From: CAZVIJ01 sp964626735
Lineage (GTDB): Bacteria; Patescibacteriota; Dojkabacteria; JAOAGR01
DNA length: 44,577 bases
Direction of reading: 5' to 3'
NCBI GenBank assembly: GCA_964626735.1
Contig: CAZVIJ010000008.1
Coordinates: forward strand, 1 to 44,577
In this document: positions 15,785 to 24,526 of the stretch, in pieces
Layout: the number at the start of each line of letters is the position of its first letter
Numbering within the stretch: position 1 is the first letter of the stretch
The notes under the pieces: model-generated
What the model was told of the DNA's origin: nothing
The model's database searches: none
Seen by the model: the letters and a program-made list of their open reading frames with translations, nothing else
Made by a program: the position numbers and the translations under genes

Positions 15785-15793
15785 TGATATAAT
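15785..15793 (+). promoter_or_regulatory. Extended -10 (TGaTATAAT) for the NicO-type gene
   Basis: TGn plus perfect TATAAT ending 9 bases before the ATG at 15803. Confidence 0.6.
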
Positions 15794-15802
15794 CGGCACG
15801 AA

Positions 15803-17470
15803 ATGAAGAAATACCTCTTGTGTCTTTTCCTATGTGCGGCTTTCGTCCTCTCGATAGCGGGTTCGTTTGCCCATCCTTTGCCGCTTTGCGTCCAAGAGTT
15901 TTATTTCAAGTTCTATAAAGACAAGACCGACATTATCTTCAAGCTCCACCTCGATCCGCTTGTCGTTGATCAAGTCTATTACCTTATCGATACCGATAAG
16001 AGCAACGAGATCAGCGAACAGGAAATGAATACGTGGGCTTCGGAATCTATCCAGAAGAAAATTGCCGGATCACTCAACAGCCGCGATCTCAAGCTCATAA
16101 AGACCGGACAAAAAGTTATTCCAAAAGCGAAGTTCGAATCGCTCGACGATTTCATAGAGATCGACTATACCGTCGAAAATCCGAAGATTCTCGAAACCAA
16201 CAGTTTCGTATTCAAATACAACCAGAAGTTTCTGAACACGGATCCCTACAGCGATTTGACGGTATATGAAGATAATACCGCCAGCGACCCGAATATCGAG
16301 CGTATCAACTCGTCCGAGAATACGACCTATCAACAAGAAGAATACGATATCGACTTCAAATTCAAGAATTTCGCTCCCGCAGCGCAGACAACCGGAACAT
16401 CCCAGCCAGTCAAGGAAGGCGATGCGAACCAACCCGTCAACCCGCTCAAACCCGAAACATCGAGCAAAAACGGTATCCAGAAAGCCTTCGATTCTATCGC
16501 GGCATATTCAAGGAAGCTCACCGGAACGATTTTCAATAACGGCAACGGCCCCCTCTTCATCATCCTCGGTTTGCTGATCTCTTTTATCGCGGGAGCTCTC
16601 CACAGTATCACTCCCGGTCACGGCAAGAGCCTTATGGCCGCATTCCTTGTCGGAAAGAAAGGCAGCAAAATCGGCGACGTGCTGGTCTTGGGGGGTGCAA
16701 TTACTTTTTCGCATACGATCGTCATTTTCGTTTTGGGATTTATATTGCTTGCACTCAACAAGAAGTTTTCCGTCAATTCGGTGCTGCCCTATTTCGAAAA
16801 GTTTAGCGCGGTACTGCTTTTCTTCCTTGGATACAGCCTTTTGAAAAACGGGCTACGCGCGTACAAATACCGGGGTATTCCCGGATACGACCCGAGCCAT
16901 TCGCATTCCCACGATGAGCTGGAAGACGATGATGAACATCAAGATGATCATCACGACCACCATCACAGCCATGACGAGCATGATCATGACCATAGCCACC
17001 ATAATCATAAGCATGACCATAACCATGACGGACATGCACACGACCACCATACGTACGACCACGACGGGCATTCCCACAGTCACGGAGCGCATGATGCTCA
17101 TGATCACAGCGACCTAACCCATTCGCATGGATTATTCAAGCATACGCATTTCAAAGGCGATCCGGAGAAGGTTCAAGGCAAGTGGAGCCTGTTTCTTGCC
17201 GGCATAAGCGGAGGAATCGTACCGTGCGTCGACGCGTTATCGCTCCTGGTTCTGGCGGCGGGTTTAGGAAAAGTCGGCTACGGGCTTGTCCTGATTTTCT
17301 TTTTCAGTCTCGGCCTTGCAGCCTCGATTATTTCGATCGGCCTGCTGCTGATTTACGGCAAGAATAAGCTTAATGTCGAAGAACGGTTCGGCAACCTGGC
17401 GACAATTTATGCCCCGATGTTCTCGGGAGCGGTGATTTTAAGCCTGGCGATTTGGTACATCCTGAAATAA
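15803..17470 (+). CDS. NicO/RcnA-type nickel/cobalt transporter with His-rich loop
   Basis: Membrane transporter, probably for Ni, Co or a similar metal. It begins with a signal peptide (KKYLLCLFLCAAFVLSIAG). An external domain of about 230 residues follows, including an EF-hand-like loop at residues 63-74 (DTDKSNEISEQE). The membrane part carries the family motif HSITPGHGKSLMAAFLVG, and its first three helices are separated from the rest by a His/Asp-rich segment (about 365-450) packed with HDH and HSH repeats that would bind metal. The second half contains GGIVPCVDALSLLVLAAGLG. Efflux or import cannot be told from the sequence. Its stop codon abuts the Nudix gene on the other strand. Confidence 0.88.
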   Translation: MKKYLLCLFLCAAFVLSIAGSFAHPLPLCVQEFYFKFYKDKTDIIFKLHLDPLVVDQVYYLIDTDKSNEISEQEMNTWASESIQKKIAGSLNSRDLKLIKTGQKVIPKAKFESLDDFIEIDYTVENPKILETNSFVFKYNQKFLNTDPYSDLTVYEDNTASDPNIERINSSENTTYQQEEYDIDFKFKNFAPAAQTTGTSQPVKEGDANQPVNPLKPETSSKNGIQKAFDSIAAYSRKLTGTIFNNGNGPLFIILGLLISFIAGALHSITPGHGKSLMAAFLVGKKGSKIGDVLVLGGAITFSHTIVIFVLGFILLALNKKFSVNSVLPYFEKFSAVLLFFLGYSLLKNGLRAYKYRGIPGYDPSHSHSHDELEDDDEHQDDHHDHHHSHDEHDHDHSHHNHKHDHNHDGHAHDHHTYDHDGHSHSHGAHDAHDHSDLTHSHGLFKHTHFKGDPEKVQGKWSLFLAGISGGIVPCVDALSLLVLAAGLGKVGYGLVLIFFFSLGLAASIISIGLLLIYGKNKLNVEERFGNLATIYAPMFSGAVILSLAIWYILK

Positions 17471-18190
17471 TCAAACGTTCTCGACGGTAAAATCGTCAAC
17501 GAGATAAAACGGTTCACGATTTCCTGCGAGCACTTCCTTAAGCACCGCCCTCGATACATCGCCTGCGTCGGAATTCTTGTTCATATATTCGATAGCATGT
17601 TCGTACGTATCCCAAAAATTTTCTCCGTACTCCGTGCTCACGTTTAGCTCGCCTCGCGGTTCCTCCGTAAAGCAGATATGGTAGATCACATCCTCAAAAA
17701 CAGTTCCGTCGAGGTTTCTCCTAATTTTGCGAAGGACTCCGAGGCACGTGAATTCAGCCTCGAGCCCGGTTTCCTCGCGCAACTTCCTGGATGCGGCCGC
17801 TTCAACATGCTCCCCTTTCCTCACTTTTCCCGATACGCTCGAGACATCGCCTTTATACGGATATCTTGATCGCCTTTGCAAAAGCATCTGATGTTCGCCT
17901 TCACGTTCCCGCACAACGTACGCTGCGATCGAAACCTTAAAGAGATCTTCGACAACGCCATCGAGCGTCATGTTGCTTACGAATTTTTTACCCTGCAGCG
18001 TAAGTCCGTAGCCGTCCTCTGCTTTCTCGACAAGGTTTTTCTCGAGCAGGAACTTGAGGTGGTAGTTGAATTGATCATTCTCCATTCCTGCCGGCTTCAG
18101 CTGGTTGAATCTTTTTCGCTCGCTTGTGGTCAACGAGGAGAGTATTTCCAATTGAATCTGGTTCAGGGTTTTATTGAGCAACTTGTTCAT
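17471..18190 (-). CDS. Winged-helix/Nudix fusion protein
   Basis: 239 residues. The N-terminal 70 look like a winged helix-turn-helix (LNQIQLEILSSLTTSERKRF, YHLKFLLEKNLVEKAEDGYG). A Nudix domain follows (about 85-225). The Nudix box GKVRKGEHVEAAASRKLREE keeps its spacing (Gx5Ex7RxUxEExGU), but the first Glu of RE is Lys. This could lower catalysis or make it a sensor. Such fusions are often regulators that sense a nucleotide-sugar or NAD-related ligand; that role is inference. I chose ATG 18190 over an upstream TTG; it overlaps the end of the CYTH gene by 20 bases, so the two are cotranscribed. Confidence 0.75.
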   Translation of the reverse strand: MNKLLNKTLNQIQLEILSSLTTSERKRFNQLKPAGMENDQFNYHLKFLLEKNLVEKAEDGYGLTLQGKKFVSNMTLDGVVEDLFKVSIAAYVVREREGEHQMLLQRRSRYPYKGDVSSVSGKVRKGEHVEAAASRKLREETGLEAEFTCLGVLRKIRRNLDGTVFEDVIYHICFTEEPRGELNVSTEYGENFWDTYEHAIEYMNKNSDAGDVSRAVLKEVLAGNREPFYLVDDFTVENV

Positions 18191-18716
18191 GTGACTTGAT
18201 TCCAAAATGCATAACCGGGTACGAATGCAGGTCGATCCCGTACCGCTCGTAAATCGATTTTACCGCAATATTCCCGTCATGGCGTGTGATCTGTAGCAGA
18301 TCGAGGGCGGCCTGAACTTCCGCTTCGCTTGTCGACTCTATTTCCAAATAGGTCGGGATGAGCGGCCACGTGTCGATGCAGAACTCGGTATTCCCAAGTA
18401 CATATAGCTTTCTCTTGTTCTCCTGGTAATACGTCTCGTCGAAACCGAGCCGCTTGAAAATTGCGTCGGTCATAGCAAAGTCAGAGACTGCCACTTCCAT
18501 CTCTTCGACGCCGCCGATATCCTCGTTATTCAAACGTTTGTACGTAAGCGTTATCGAATTTCCGTCGCTTCGGAGTCGTACCATCTCCTTCGTTCCCGAC
18601 TGGGCGTAAACCCATCGTCGCATGGCAAAGTCACCGCGATACTCCGCGCCTATCGAAGACAACCTACCTATAATATCATCCACATCGATATCCAACACTT
18701 TCACTTCGTATTCCAT
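18171..18716 (-). CDS. CYTH-domain protein
   Basis: 181 residues with the CYTH signature ExExK right after the start (EYEVK). Later charged strands (MVRLRSDGNSITLTYK, EEMEVAVSDF, YLEIESTSE) line the triphosphate tunnel of the family. CYTH enzymes hydrolyse or cyclise triphosphates (tripolyphosphatase, thiamine triphosphatase, class IV adenylate cyclase); the substrate here is unknown. I chose ATG 18716 over an upstream TTG because the ExExK motif normally lies at the N-terminus and GGGAG sits 11 bases before the ATG as a possible ribosome site. It overlaps the winged-helix/Nudix gene. Confidence 0.85.
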   Translation of the reverse strand: MEYEVKVLDIDVDDIIGRLSSIGAEYRGDFAMRRWVYAQSGTKEMVRLRSDGNSITLTYKRLNNEDIGGVEEMEVAVSDFAMTDAIFKRLGFDETYYQENKRKLYVLGNTEFCIDTWPLIPTYLEIESTSEAEVQAALDLLQITRHDGNIAVKSIYERYGIDLHSYPVMHFGIKSHEQVAQ

Positions 18717-18767
18717 GGAAGTATTTTCTCCCAAGAACCGATTTCCCGTAAGTGAAGATTCGTTAAC

Positions 18768-21700
18768 TTAATTCGTTTTGTTCACCGGTATCTCGAATGT
18801 TTGCGATTGCAAACCGTACGCATCTTTCAGGTAGTAGCAAAGTTTGCGCGGACCACGCTCGCCCTTCAGCCTGTACTGGAATGTCGCGTTGGGAAGCTTA
18901 TAGAGCGCATTGGTCGAATACCAATCCTCGTTGAGGAAGGAGCATGGCGCTGATGCACTGACATCTGCTACGGTGAAGTATATGTTTCCGATACCCTCGA
19001 TACCTGCGGCATTGTCATTGAGCGGAGATGCCGGTGTTAACGAAACCATGCCGTTCGCATCCGAGTTCGCGCTCACTACCTTGAATGCGCCGCTGGGGAT
19101 CGTCGGGTTAGCCAAAACGGCACCACCTCTTCTCCATCCCTGGGCTCGACCGTCTTTGGTGAAAGCCGTCGTGTACAGCTCGTAGATACGTTCGCCGATT
19201 ACCGGTTCGAATTGTATATCCCACGAAACGTCGAGTACATCGGCAGTGAAAGCGGGATACTTATTTACCGAGATCGTTGATTTGGCGGCGTTCAGCATGG
19301 CGTAGGTACATCGGGACATATTGCCCGGATTGCAGCTCGTCTTGGAGTACGAGTACGTCCCATCGGTATACAGGTACAGAATCTTATTTTCCCCTGGTTT
19401 CGCGAAGACTTGCATACAGGAATCGTCGAGATAATTGCACCTGCCTCCCAGAAGCTTTTGGTAATTCAGTCCGGCGAAAACCCATTGCCCGTTTATGTTC
19501 CTGACCTTGAAATCGACGATCATGCCGTTATCGTTCACGAGCGTCTGGTACCAGTTGTTGTTAGCTTGCGAGGATACGTTGGTCGATTTCTTGAACGAGT
19601 TGAGCGTCAGATCTTTTGTCGGATAATTGTTCGTAAGCATGAGCGCCAGATTCTTTACTTCAGCGGCCGCATGTCCCGGCTGAACCAGGAACCTCGTCTT
19701 GAGCAGCGCCTCCTTGCCTTGTTCACCTACATTGTTGAAGCTATCGCCATAAATGAAGTTCACGTCCGATCTCGTAATCCAAATCGGCGATGAAAATGCG
19801 CAGACCTCATTCGTATACGAGTACCATGTTACGTTGCAGCCATAATGCGAGCCGACGGCGAGATAATAGAAGTTATAATTGTCTGCATCGGTTTCCGTAA
19901 ACGTGCAGTCCATGTACAGGTTGTTCTGGTTCGTGCATTTTACCGAACCTGCCGGCGCTGGCTGGATATCGTCATTCGCATTATCGGTACCGAATACCAA
20001 CGTTTTCTTTATGATGGGGCTTCCGTACGAGCCGCGCTTGATAACGACCTGGTTGACCGGCGTCGACATCAGAACTTTTATCCTGAACGTCGGCTTGGTG
20101 CCAACCGCAACTTGCCCTTCTTTTCCCATTTCCACCTTCGTCGGCGAAGTCATCGCGAAGTACAGTTCGGGACGACCGAACGATGAGCTAGCGTAGGTAT
20201 CGCGACGCTTTACGCTATCCAATAAGGTGTCTCTCGATAGGGAATCCAAGTATATTCCCGTTACTCCTCCTTCTGCAGCCGTACCCTGATGGGAATCCGA
20301 TTCTCCGACAAATCCCATCTTTGCGCCTTGCACCAAGAAATTCTCCATGCCCCTATTTTGGTCGCCTGCATCCCAACCGTTGAAACCAACAACTCGGGCA
20401 GCTGCCTGGACATCGCTGTCATAGAACGGCGACGGGTAGATTCCCATATGGTGCGGCGCGACAACAGCGTTAAGCTCGCGGGCTTTTTGCATGACGGTAA
20501 AAAAGTTTGCGTATTCGGCACTTTCCGACGAATAGAACCCAGTCCTATCCTCGGATCTGAAGAGAATCATTTGATGAATCCAATTTGCCGCCACGCTGCT
20601 GGTTCCCGTTGGATTGCTCTCGAGCGTTGAGCGGAACGGATTGTACTGCGAAATTACTTTCGGCCATTCCTCGTTCGGCAACGCCAAGAACTGCCCCGGC
20701 TGCTCGAGCGTCCTGTTTTGTGCTAGGTACGCATTGAAATCTGCAGCGGTTATCTGCTTGTTTTGGGGATAGTATTCGTAGCTCGTCTTATTCGTTGCTC
20801 CAACGAAATCTGCCTTATATCCGAGCTTTCCGAAATTCACGTCGTCGACCAAATTGGAGTTGTTGTCGGTATAGTGGGAGTGCCAATCGCCGAAATACAG
20901 TTTCTTACCCGCTAGCCCGGTATCGGCGAGAAAATTGCTCGAGGACATGTTGCTTTTGCCGAACGATACGTCGAAGTTCTTTCCCGCCACTTTTCCCTCA
21001 AGGTAAAAATAGCCTTGGCCTGCCGGCCTGACCGACTGTATCGACGTTGTGCAATTCCTCAAGCATCCTGACTGCGGAGCGATGTTGAATGTGTATTCCG
21101 GTTTTGTTGCCGAGCTCGAACCATCAGGCCAAATCACTTGAGTCGTCGATCCCGAGCCGACCCGCAATGAGACCGCTCCGGAATAGAGTTCGTCGTTGAG
21201 CGGATACCGGTACTTGATTTTCGGCACCCAGCCGTAATCGTATAGTATTTCTCCGGTGGAATCGCGTTGATAAACGTCATACGAATAGATCGGCGTAGCA
21301 TTTACCCTCACTCCCTGACCCGGCGTATACTGCGGGTCGACGAAAATCTTAACGCTATCGGCAGCCTTCGACATTACATGGAACAATACATCTGCGAACT
21401 TCACGAAATTGTTGTTGCCAAGCTTATCCGCAAATATCTGGATCGGATTGTTGTTCACCGAGATCGATTGCGTAGTGACGTTCTTTATGGTGATTTCGAT
21501 TGAGTCCGCCATCGTGATTCCTGCTGCAGGCTTCAGGTCGAAGTAGTACACGCCGAAGAAATTGTTATTGTTCAAATCGCCCACGCTCGGCGTTAGCGAC
21601 ACGCCCGATCGCGATTTTGCTGAAATATTTCCTACGGACGGCTTAGACATCGTCCAACCGTATTGATCGATGCCGGCTGCCGTAACCGGATAGACGATTC

Positions 21701-22040
21701 GTATTTTCGACGCGGCGGTTAACGGAGCTCCAACCGAGGATACGGGTACCGTTAGCTTCAGCACTGGGTAGAAGGTATTCGCGACGGCGATATTTCCCGT
21801 ACCTTCGCTTGACGAAACGGATGATACTCCCGATAGCGGTTTAACTCTCATAACGGAGGGATCGCTCGTTTGCGGCAAGAACGCCAATTTCACGCCATTA
21901 GCGACGCTGGCCGAGCTGCGGGTATCGGTACTGTTCTTGCTCTGCTGTATGACGACTCCTGCAAAGACGCCGCTAATCATTAGCAAAACGAGCACTAACG
22001 AAACGAGAACTTTTTTCTCCCGCAAAAATTGCTTGCCCAT
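18768..22040 (-). CDS. Large secreted DUF3604-like (PHP-type metallohydrolase) protein
   Basis: 1090 residues. One N-terminal membrane helix (about 10-30) is followed by STDTRSSAS. A beta-rich region of about 340 residues comes next, then a domain resembling DUF3604 with metal-ligand signatures GDWHSHYTDN (about residue 385), NEEWP, APHHMGIYPS and GESDSHQG (about residue 580). A C-terminal beta-rich part with several cysteine pairs ends the protein. PHP-like domains hydrolyse phosphoesters; the substrate of this extracellular version is unknown. It is divergent from gatA, with only 32 bases between the start codons. The two genes after it are CYTH and winged-helix/Nudix. Confidence 0.8.
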   Translation of the reverse strand: MGKQFLREKKVLVSLVLVLLMISGVFAGVVIQQSKNSTDTRSSASVANGVKLAFLPQTSDPSVMRVKPLSGVSSVSSSEGTGNIAVANTFYPVLKLTVPVSSVGAPLTAASKIRIVYPVTAAGIDQYGWTMSKPSVGNISAKSRSGVSLTPSVGDLNNNNFFGVYYFDLKPAAGITMADSIEITIKNVTTQSISVNNNPIQIFADKLGNNNFVKFADVLFHVMSKAADSVKIFVDPQYTPGQGVRVNATPIYSYDVYQRDSTGEILYDYGWVPKIKYRYPLNDELYSGAVSLRVGSGSTTQVIWPDGSSSATKPEYTFNIAPQSGCLRNCTTSIQSVRPAGQGYFYLEGKVAGKNFDVSFGKSNMSSSNFLADTGLAGKKLYFGDWHSHYTDNNSNLVDDVNFGKLGYKADFVGATNKTSYEYYPQNKQITAADFNAYLAQNRTLEQPGQFLALPNEEWPKVISQYNPFRSTLESNPTGTSSVAANWIHQMILFRSEDRTGFYSSESAEYANFFTVMQKARELNAVVAPHHMGIYPSPFYDSDVQAAARVVGFNGWDAGDQNRGMENFLVQGAKMGFVGESDSHQGTAAEGGVTGIYLDSLSRDTLLDSVKRRDTYASSSFGRPELYFAMTSPTKVEMGKEGQVAVGTKPTFRIKVLMSTPVNQVVIKRGSYGSPIIKKTLVFGTDNANDDIQPAPAGSVKCTNQNNLYMDCTFTETDADNYNFYYLAVGSHYGCNVTWYSYTNEVCAFSSPIWITRSDVNFIYGDSFNNVGEQGKEALLKTRFLVQPGHAAAEVKNLALMLTNNYPTKDLTLNSFKKSTNVSSQANNNWYQTLVNDNGMIVDFKVRNINGQWVFAGLNYQKLLGGRCNYLDDSCMQVFAKPGENKILYLYTDGTYSYSKTSCNPGNMSRCTYAMLNAAKSTISVNKYPAFTADVLDVSWDIQFEPVIGERIYELYTTAFTKDGRAQGWRRGGAVLANPTIPSGAFKVVSANSDANGMVSLTPASPLNDNAAGIEGIGNIYFTVADVSASAPCSFLNEDWYSTNALYKLPNATFQYRLKGERGPRKLCYYLKDAYGLQSQTFEIPVNKTN

Positions 22041-22061
22041 AGAACTTAATTACGTTTAATA

Positions 22062-22067
22062 TATAAT
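22062..22067 (+). promoter_or_regulatory. -10 box TATAAT for gatA
   Basis: Perfect TATAAT ending 5 bases before the ATG at 22073. It rules out the TTG at 22067, which lies within the box. Confidence 0.65.
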
Positions 22068-22072
22068 TGTCT

Positions 22073-23512
22073 ATGAACTTGTCAAACTTAAGCGTTGTAG
22101 AAGTCTTAAAAGGACTTGAGAGCGGCGAACTCACTTCCGTCGCGCTTATGAAACATTTCCTCAAAAACATCAAAAAGCTCAACGAGGACTACAACGTTTA
22201 CTTGTTTGTCCGCGATGAAGATACCCTGCTCGAAGAAGCTAAAGCTGCCGACAAAGAGCGTGCATCCGGCGAAACAACCAAGCGGCTCCTGGGGGTACCG
22301 TTTAGCGTCAAGGATTCTTACCAAATGCCCGGCGTTCCCGCCACCGCCGGCGACAAGTATTTGAAAGGCACCAAAAGCGGTTTCTACTCGACGATCGTAA
22401 AGAAGCTGCTCAATGAAGGTGCGATCCTGGTCGGCAAGGTCAATATGGATGCTTGGGGATTTGGAAGCTCGACCGAGAATTCTTCGTATAAGGTCACCAA
22501 AAATCCGTACGATAAAAATAGGGTTGCCGGAGGATCATCGGGAGGCTCAGCAGCAAGCGTAGCGCTCGATATGTGCTCGTTTTCTATCGGGGAAGATACC
22601 GGCGGTTCGATTCGCAACCCAGCCGCGTTTTGCGGGGTTTATGGTTTGAAACCGACGTACGGTAGAGTTTCCCGGTTCGGCTGTATCGCCTACGCATCGT
22701 CGCTCGATAGCGTCGGGCCTATAACCCGAAGCTCCGAGGATTTGGGGGTTATTTTCAAGATTCTGCAAGGCAAAGATAAGTACGATATGACTGTCGAATC
22801 GGTACCGGAAGATTTCGACGCCGAGCCGAAGATGCGTTTTGCCTACTCCATGGATTTCGTACCAGAATCGATAAACGAGGATATACGCACGAATTACCTC
22901 GCGACTATAGAACGATTCAAGGATCTCGGCTATGAAGCGGTTGAACACACGATCTCTACGTTAAACTACTGCATCCCCACGTATTACATTACGGCGATGA
23001 GCGAAGCGAGCACCAACTTGGCCAGATTCCATGGGACCAGGTACGGGGCGTTCAGCAAGAAATACGAATCGGGCAAAGCGGCTGATGTCAAAACATGGGA
23101 GGATGTCTTTACCCTCTCGCGAACCGAAGGGTTCAACGCAGAGGCGAAACGGCGAATATTCCTCGGGTCGTACGTCTTATCCGAAGGTTACTTCGATGCG
23201 TACTATAAGAAAGCCCAAAAAGTTCGCAACTTAATTTCCAGCGAGATTAACGGCATCCTCAATGATGTTGATTTTATCGTCAGTCCGGTAGCTCCATCTC
23301 CCGCGCTGCAAATCGGTGAAAAGACAACCAATCCCGTAGAAATGTATCTCGAGGATATCTATACCGTTACCGCCAACCTTACCGGAATCCCATCAGTCGC
23401 CTTCCCTACGGGAAAGTCTGGCAAGCTTCCGATCGGCATGCAGATTATGGGGAAAAAATTCAACGACGAATTGCTCGTCGAAATAGTTAGCCAATATCAA
23501 AAACAATCATGA
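22073..23512 (+). CDS. gatA: Glu-tRNA(Gln)/Asp-tRNA(Asn) amidotransferase subunit A
   Basis: Glutaminase subunit of the GatCAB amidotransferase, which converts Glu-tRNA-Gln and Asp-tRNA-Asn to the amide forms. 479 residues, the usual length. It belongs to the amidase-signature family: catalytic Lys in GVPFSVKDSY, the cis-Ser in AGGSSGGSAAS and the nucleophile Ser in GEDTGGSIRNPAAFCG. gatB and gatC are not in the window. The promoter is shared in a very short divergent region with the DUF3604 gene. A small membrane protein overlaps its stop codon by 4 bases (ATGA), so the two are translationally coupled. Confidence 0.96.
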   Translation: MNLSNLSVVEVLKGLESGELTSVALMKHFLKNIKKLNEDYNVYLFVRDEDTLLEEAKAADKERASGETTKRLLGVPFSVKDSYQMPGVPATAGDKYLKGTKSGFYSTIVKKLLNEGAILVGKVNMDAWGFGSSTENSSYKVTKNPYDKNRVAGGSSGGSAASVALDMCSFSIGEDTGGSIRNPAAFCGVYGLKPTYGRVSRFGCIAYASSLDSVGPITRSSEDLGVIFKILQGKDKYDMTVESVPEDFDAEPKMRFAYSMDFVPESINEDIRTNYLATIERFKDLGYEAVEHTISTLNYCIPTYYITAMSEASTNLARFHGTRYGAFSKKYESGKAADVKTWEDVFTLSRTEGFNAEAKRRIFLGSYVLSEGYFDAYYKKAQKVRNLISSEINGILNDVDFIVSPVAPSPALQIGEKTTNPVEMYLEDIYTVTANLTGIPSVAFPTGKSGKLPIGMQIMGKKFNDELLVEIVSQYQKQS

Positions 23513-23757
23513 TGGGCGGTTCAATATTGCTGTTGCTTGCATGCGGAGGAATATTCTTCGGCATAGCGGTTTTGGTGTTGATGATATGGCTCTACCTCGC
23601 ATGCCTCGTTGACGTGTTCCGCAAAACGGATACGGAATTCAAGGACAGAACGCTTTGGCTCGTCTTGCTGATTGCCGGTTTGGTTTTCGGATATGGTGGA
23701 ATCGCAGCCTTGATTTATTACCTGCTGTATCGACCAAGGCTGGACTTCTGGAACTAG
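23509..23757 (+). CDS. Small two-helix membrane protein (PLDc_N-like)
   Basis: 82 residues with two hydrophobic helices around a polar turn (LYLACLVDVFRKTDTEFKDR, then LWLVLLIAGLVFGYGG) and a short basic end. The pattern resembles the PLDc_N family of short membrane modules found alone or at the start of cardiolipin synthases. Start ATG 23509 overlaps the gatA stop. Its own stop shares CTAG (23754-23757) with the stop of the convergent gene. Function unknown. Confidence 0.7.
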   Translation: MMGGSILLLLACGGIFFGIAVLVLMIWLYLACLVDVFRKTDTEFKDRTLWLVLLIAGLVFGYGGIAALIYYLLYRPRLDFWN

Positions 23758-24491
23758 CGCCCCATAGGCGAAGACAACTCGTTAACGATGTCTACTACTC
23801 GAAGCGAAGTTCGTCCTCGTGTTTCTGCACTTAACGGATCAACCATATCGACGCACGCTTTCGCTAGCGTGAGCACTTGATATGCATGAGCCGCAGCGAA
23901 CTCGCCCAGGCTTCGTTCTTCGCTCCGGTATGTTCGGGAAAGCGCATTCCAGTAATGAGGCACTATCGTGGCTCCGGCAATATCGTCCAATGCAGTCATA
24001 TACGCGACCGGGTCTCCGCTCCTCACAAGCCGCTTGTTTGCCTCGACGACCTTTCCCATAATTTCTTCGCTTGCGGAGTAGTGATGCGTAGCCGTATGCA
24101 AGGTGGAAGACAATACCATGGAATATCCCTGATGCGGCAAAGCCCAACCGAGATCCCTGCCGTCCCAATAGAGCGCCTTTACTACCGTAAACATCTGCGG
24201 ATCTAACGGCATAGCAAGCGCATCTCCCATAAGCTGCACCATCGCAAAGGTTCCCCTCCTCACCGAATTCGGATCGGTGTAGTGGGCAACAGCCAGCATG
24301 CCTTGCGTGTACATATGGATAACGAGCCTGCTTGTGTCCTGATCGAACCCGTCTGCTAAAGCAGAATGGTTCATCCTCCGAGCCAATTGCGTTGATAAGT
24401 CGTGTTTCGTAGTGAAGAGGTCGACAGCTGACCGTACGCCTTCCGGCGCTGACGTGAGCTGCTCGATTCCCGAAATGTAAGAATGAGACAT
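23754..24491 (-). CDS. Unknown helical protein
   Basis: 245 residues, soluble, probably mostly alpha-helical, rich in Ala, His and Met, with no signal peptide. Notable are HTATHHYSASEEI, WDGRDLGWALPHQG and an N-terminal region of many short helices. I do not recognise a family. A TATAAT ends 6 bases before the ATG, so it is a real leaderless gene. It lies at the start of a run of unknown minus-strand genes that includes two paralogs (25267-26028 and 26181-26960), but I see no convincing similarity to them. Confidence 0.65.
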   Translation of the reverse strand: MSHSYISGIEQLTSAPEGVRSAVDLFTTKHDLSTQLARRMNHSALADGFDQDTSRLVIHMYTQGMLAVAHYTDPNSVRRGTFAMVQLMGDALAMPLDPQMFTVVKALYWDGRDLGWALPHQGYSMVLSSTLHTATHHYSASEEIMGKVVEANKRLVRSGDPVAYMTALDDIAGATIVPHYWNALSRTYRSEERSLGEFAAAHAYQVLTLAKACVDMVDPLSAETRGRTSLRVVDIVNELSSPMGR

Positions 24492-24497
24492 GGTTGC

Positions 24498-24503
24498 ATT
24501 ATA
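24498..24503 (-). promoter_or_regulatory. -10 box TATAAT for the gene at 23754-24491
   Basis: Minus-strand perfect TATAAT, 6 bases before the ATG. Confidence 0.6.
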
Positions 24504-24526
24504 GCAACGGTTGGAAGATTCTCACA

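Noticed and set aside
16853..17117. Met-rich and His-rich ORFs on both strands over the His loop
   Set aside because: These are mirror frames of the CAT/CAC repeats in the NicO-type gene. They have no promoter or start context.
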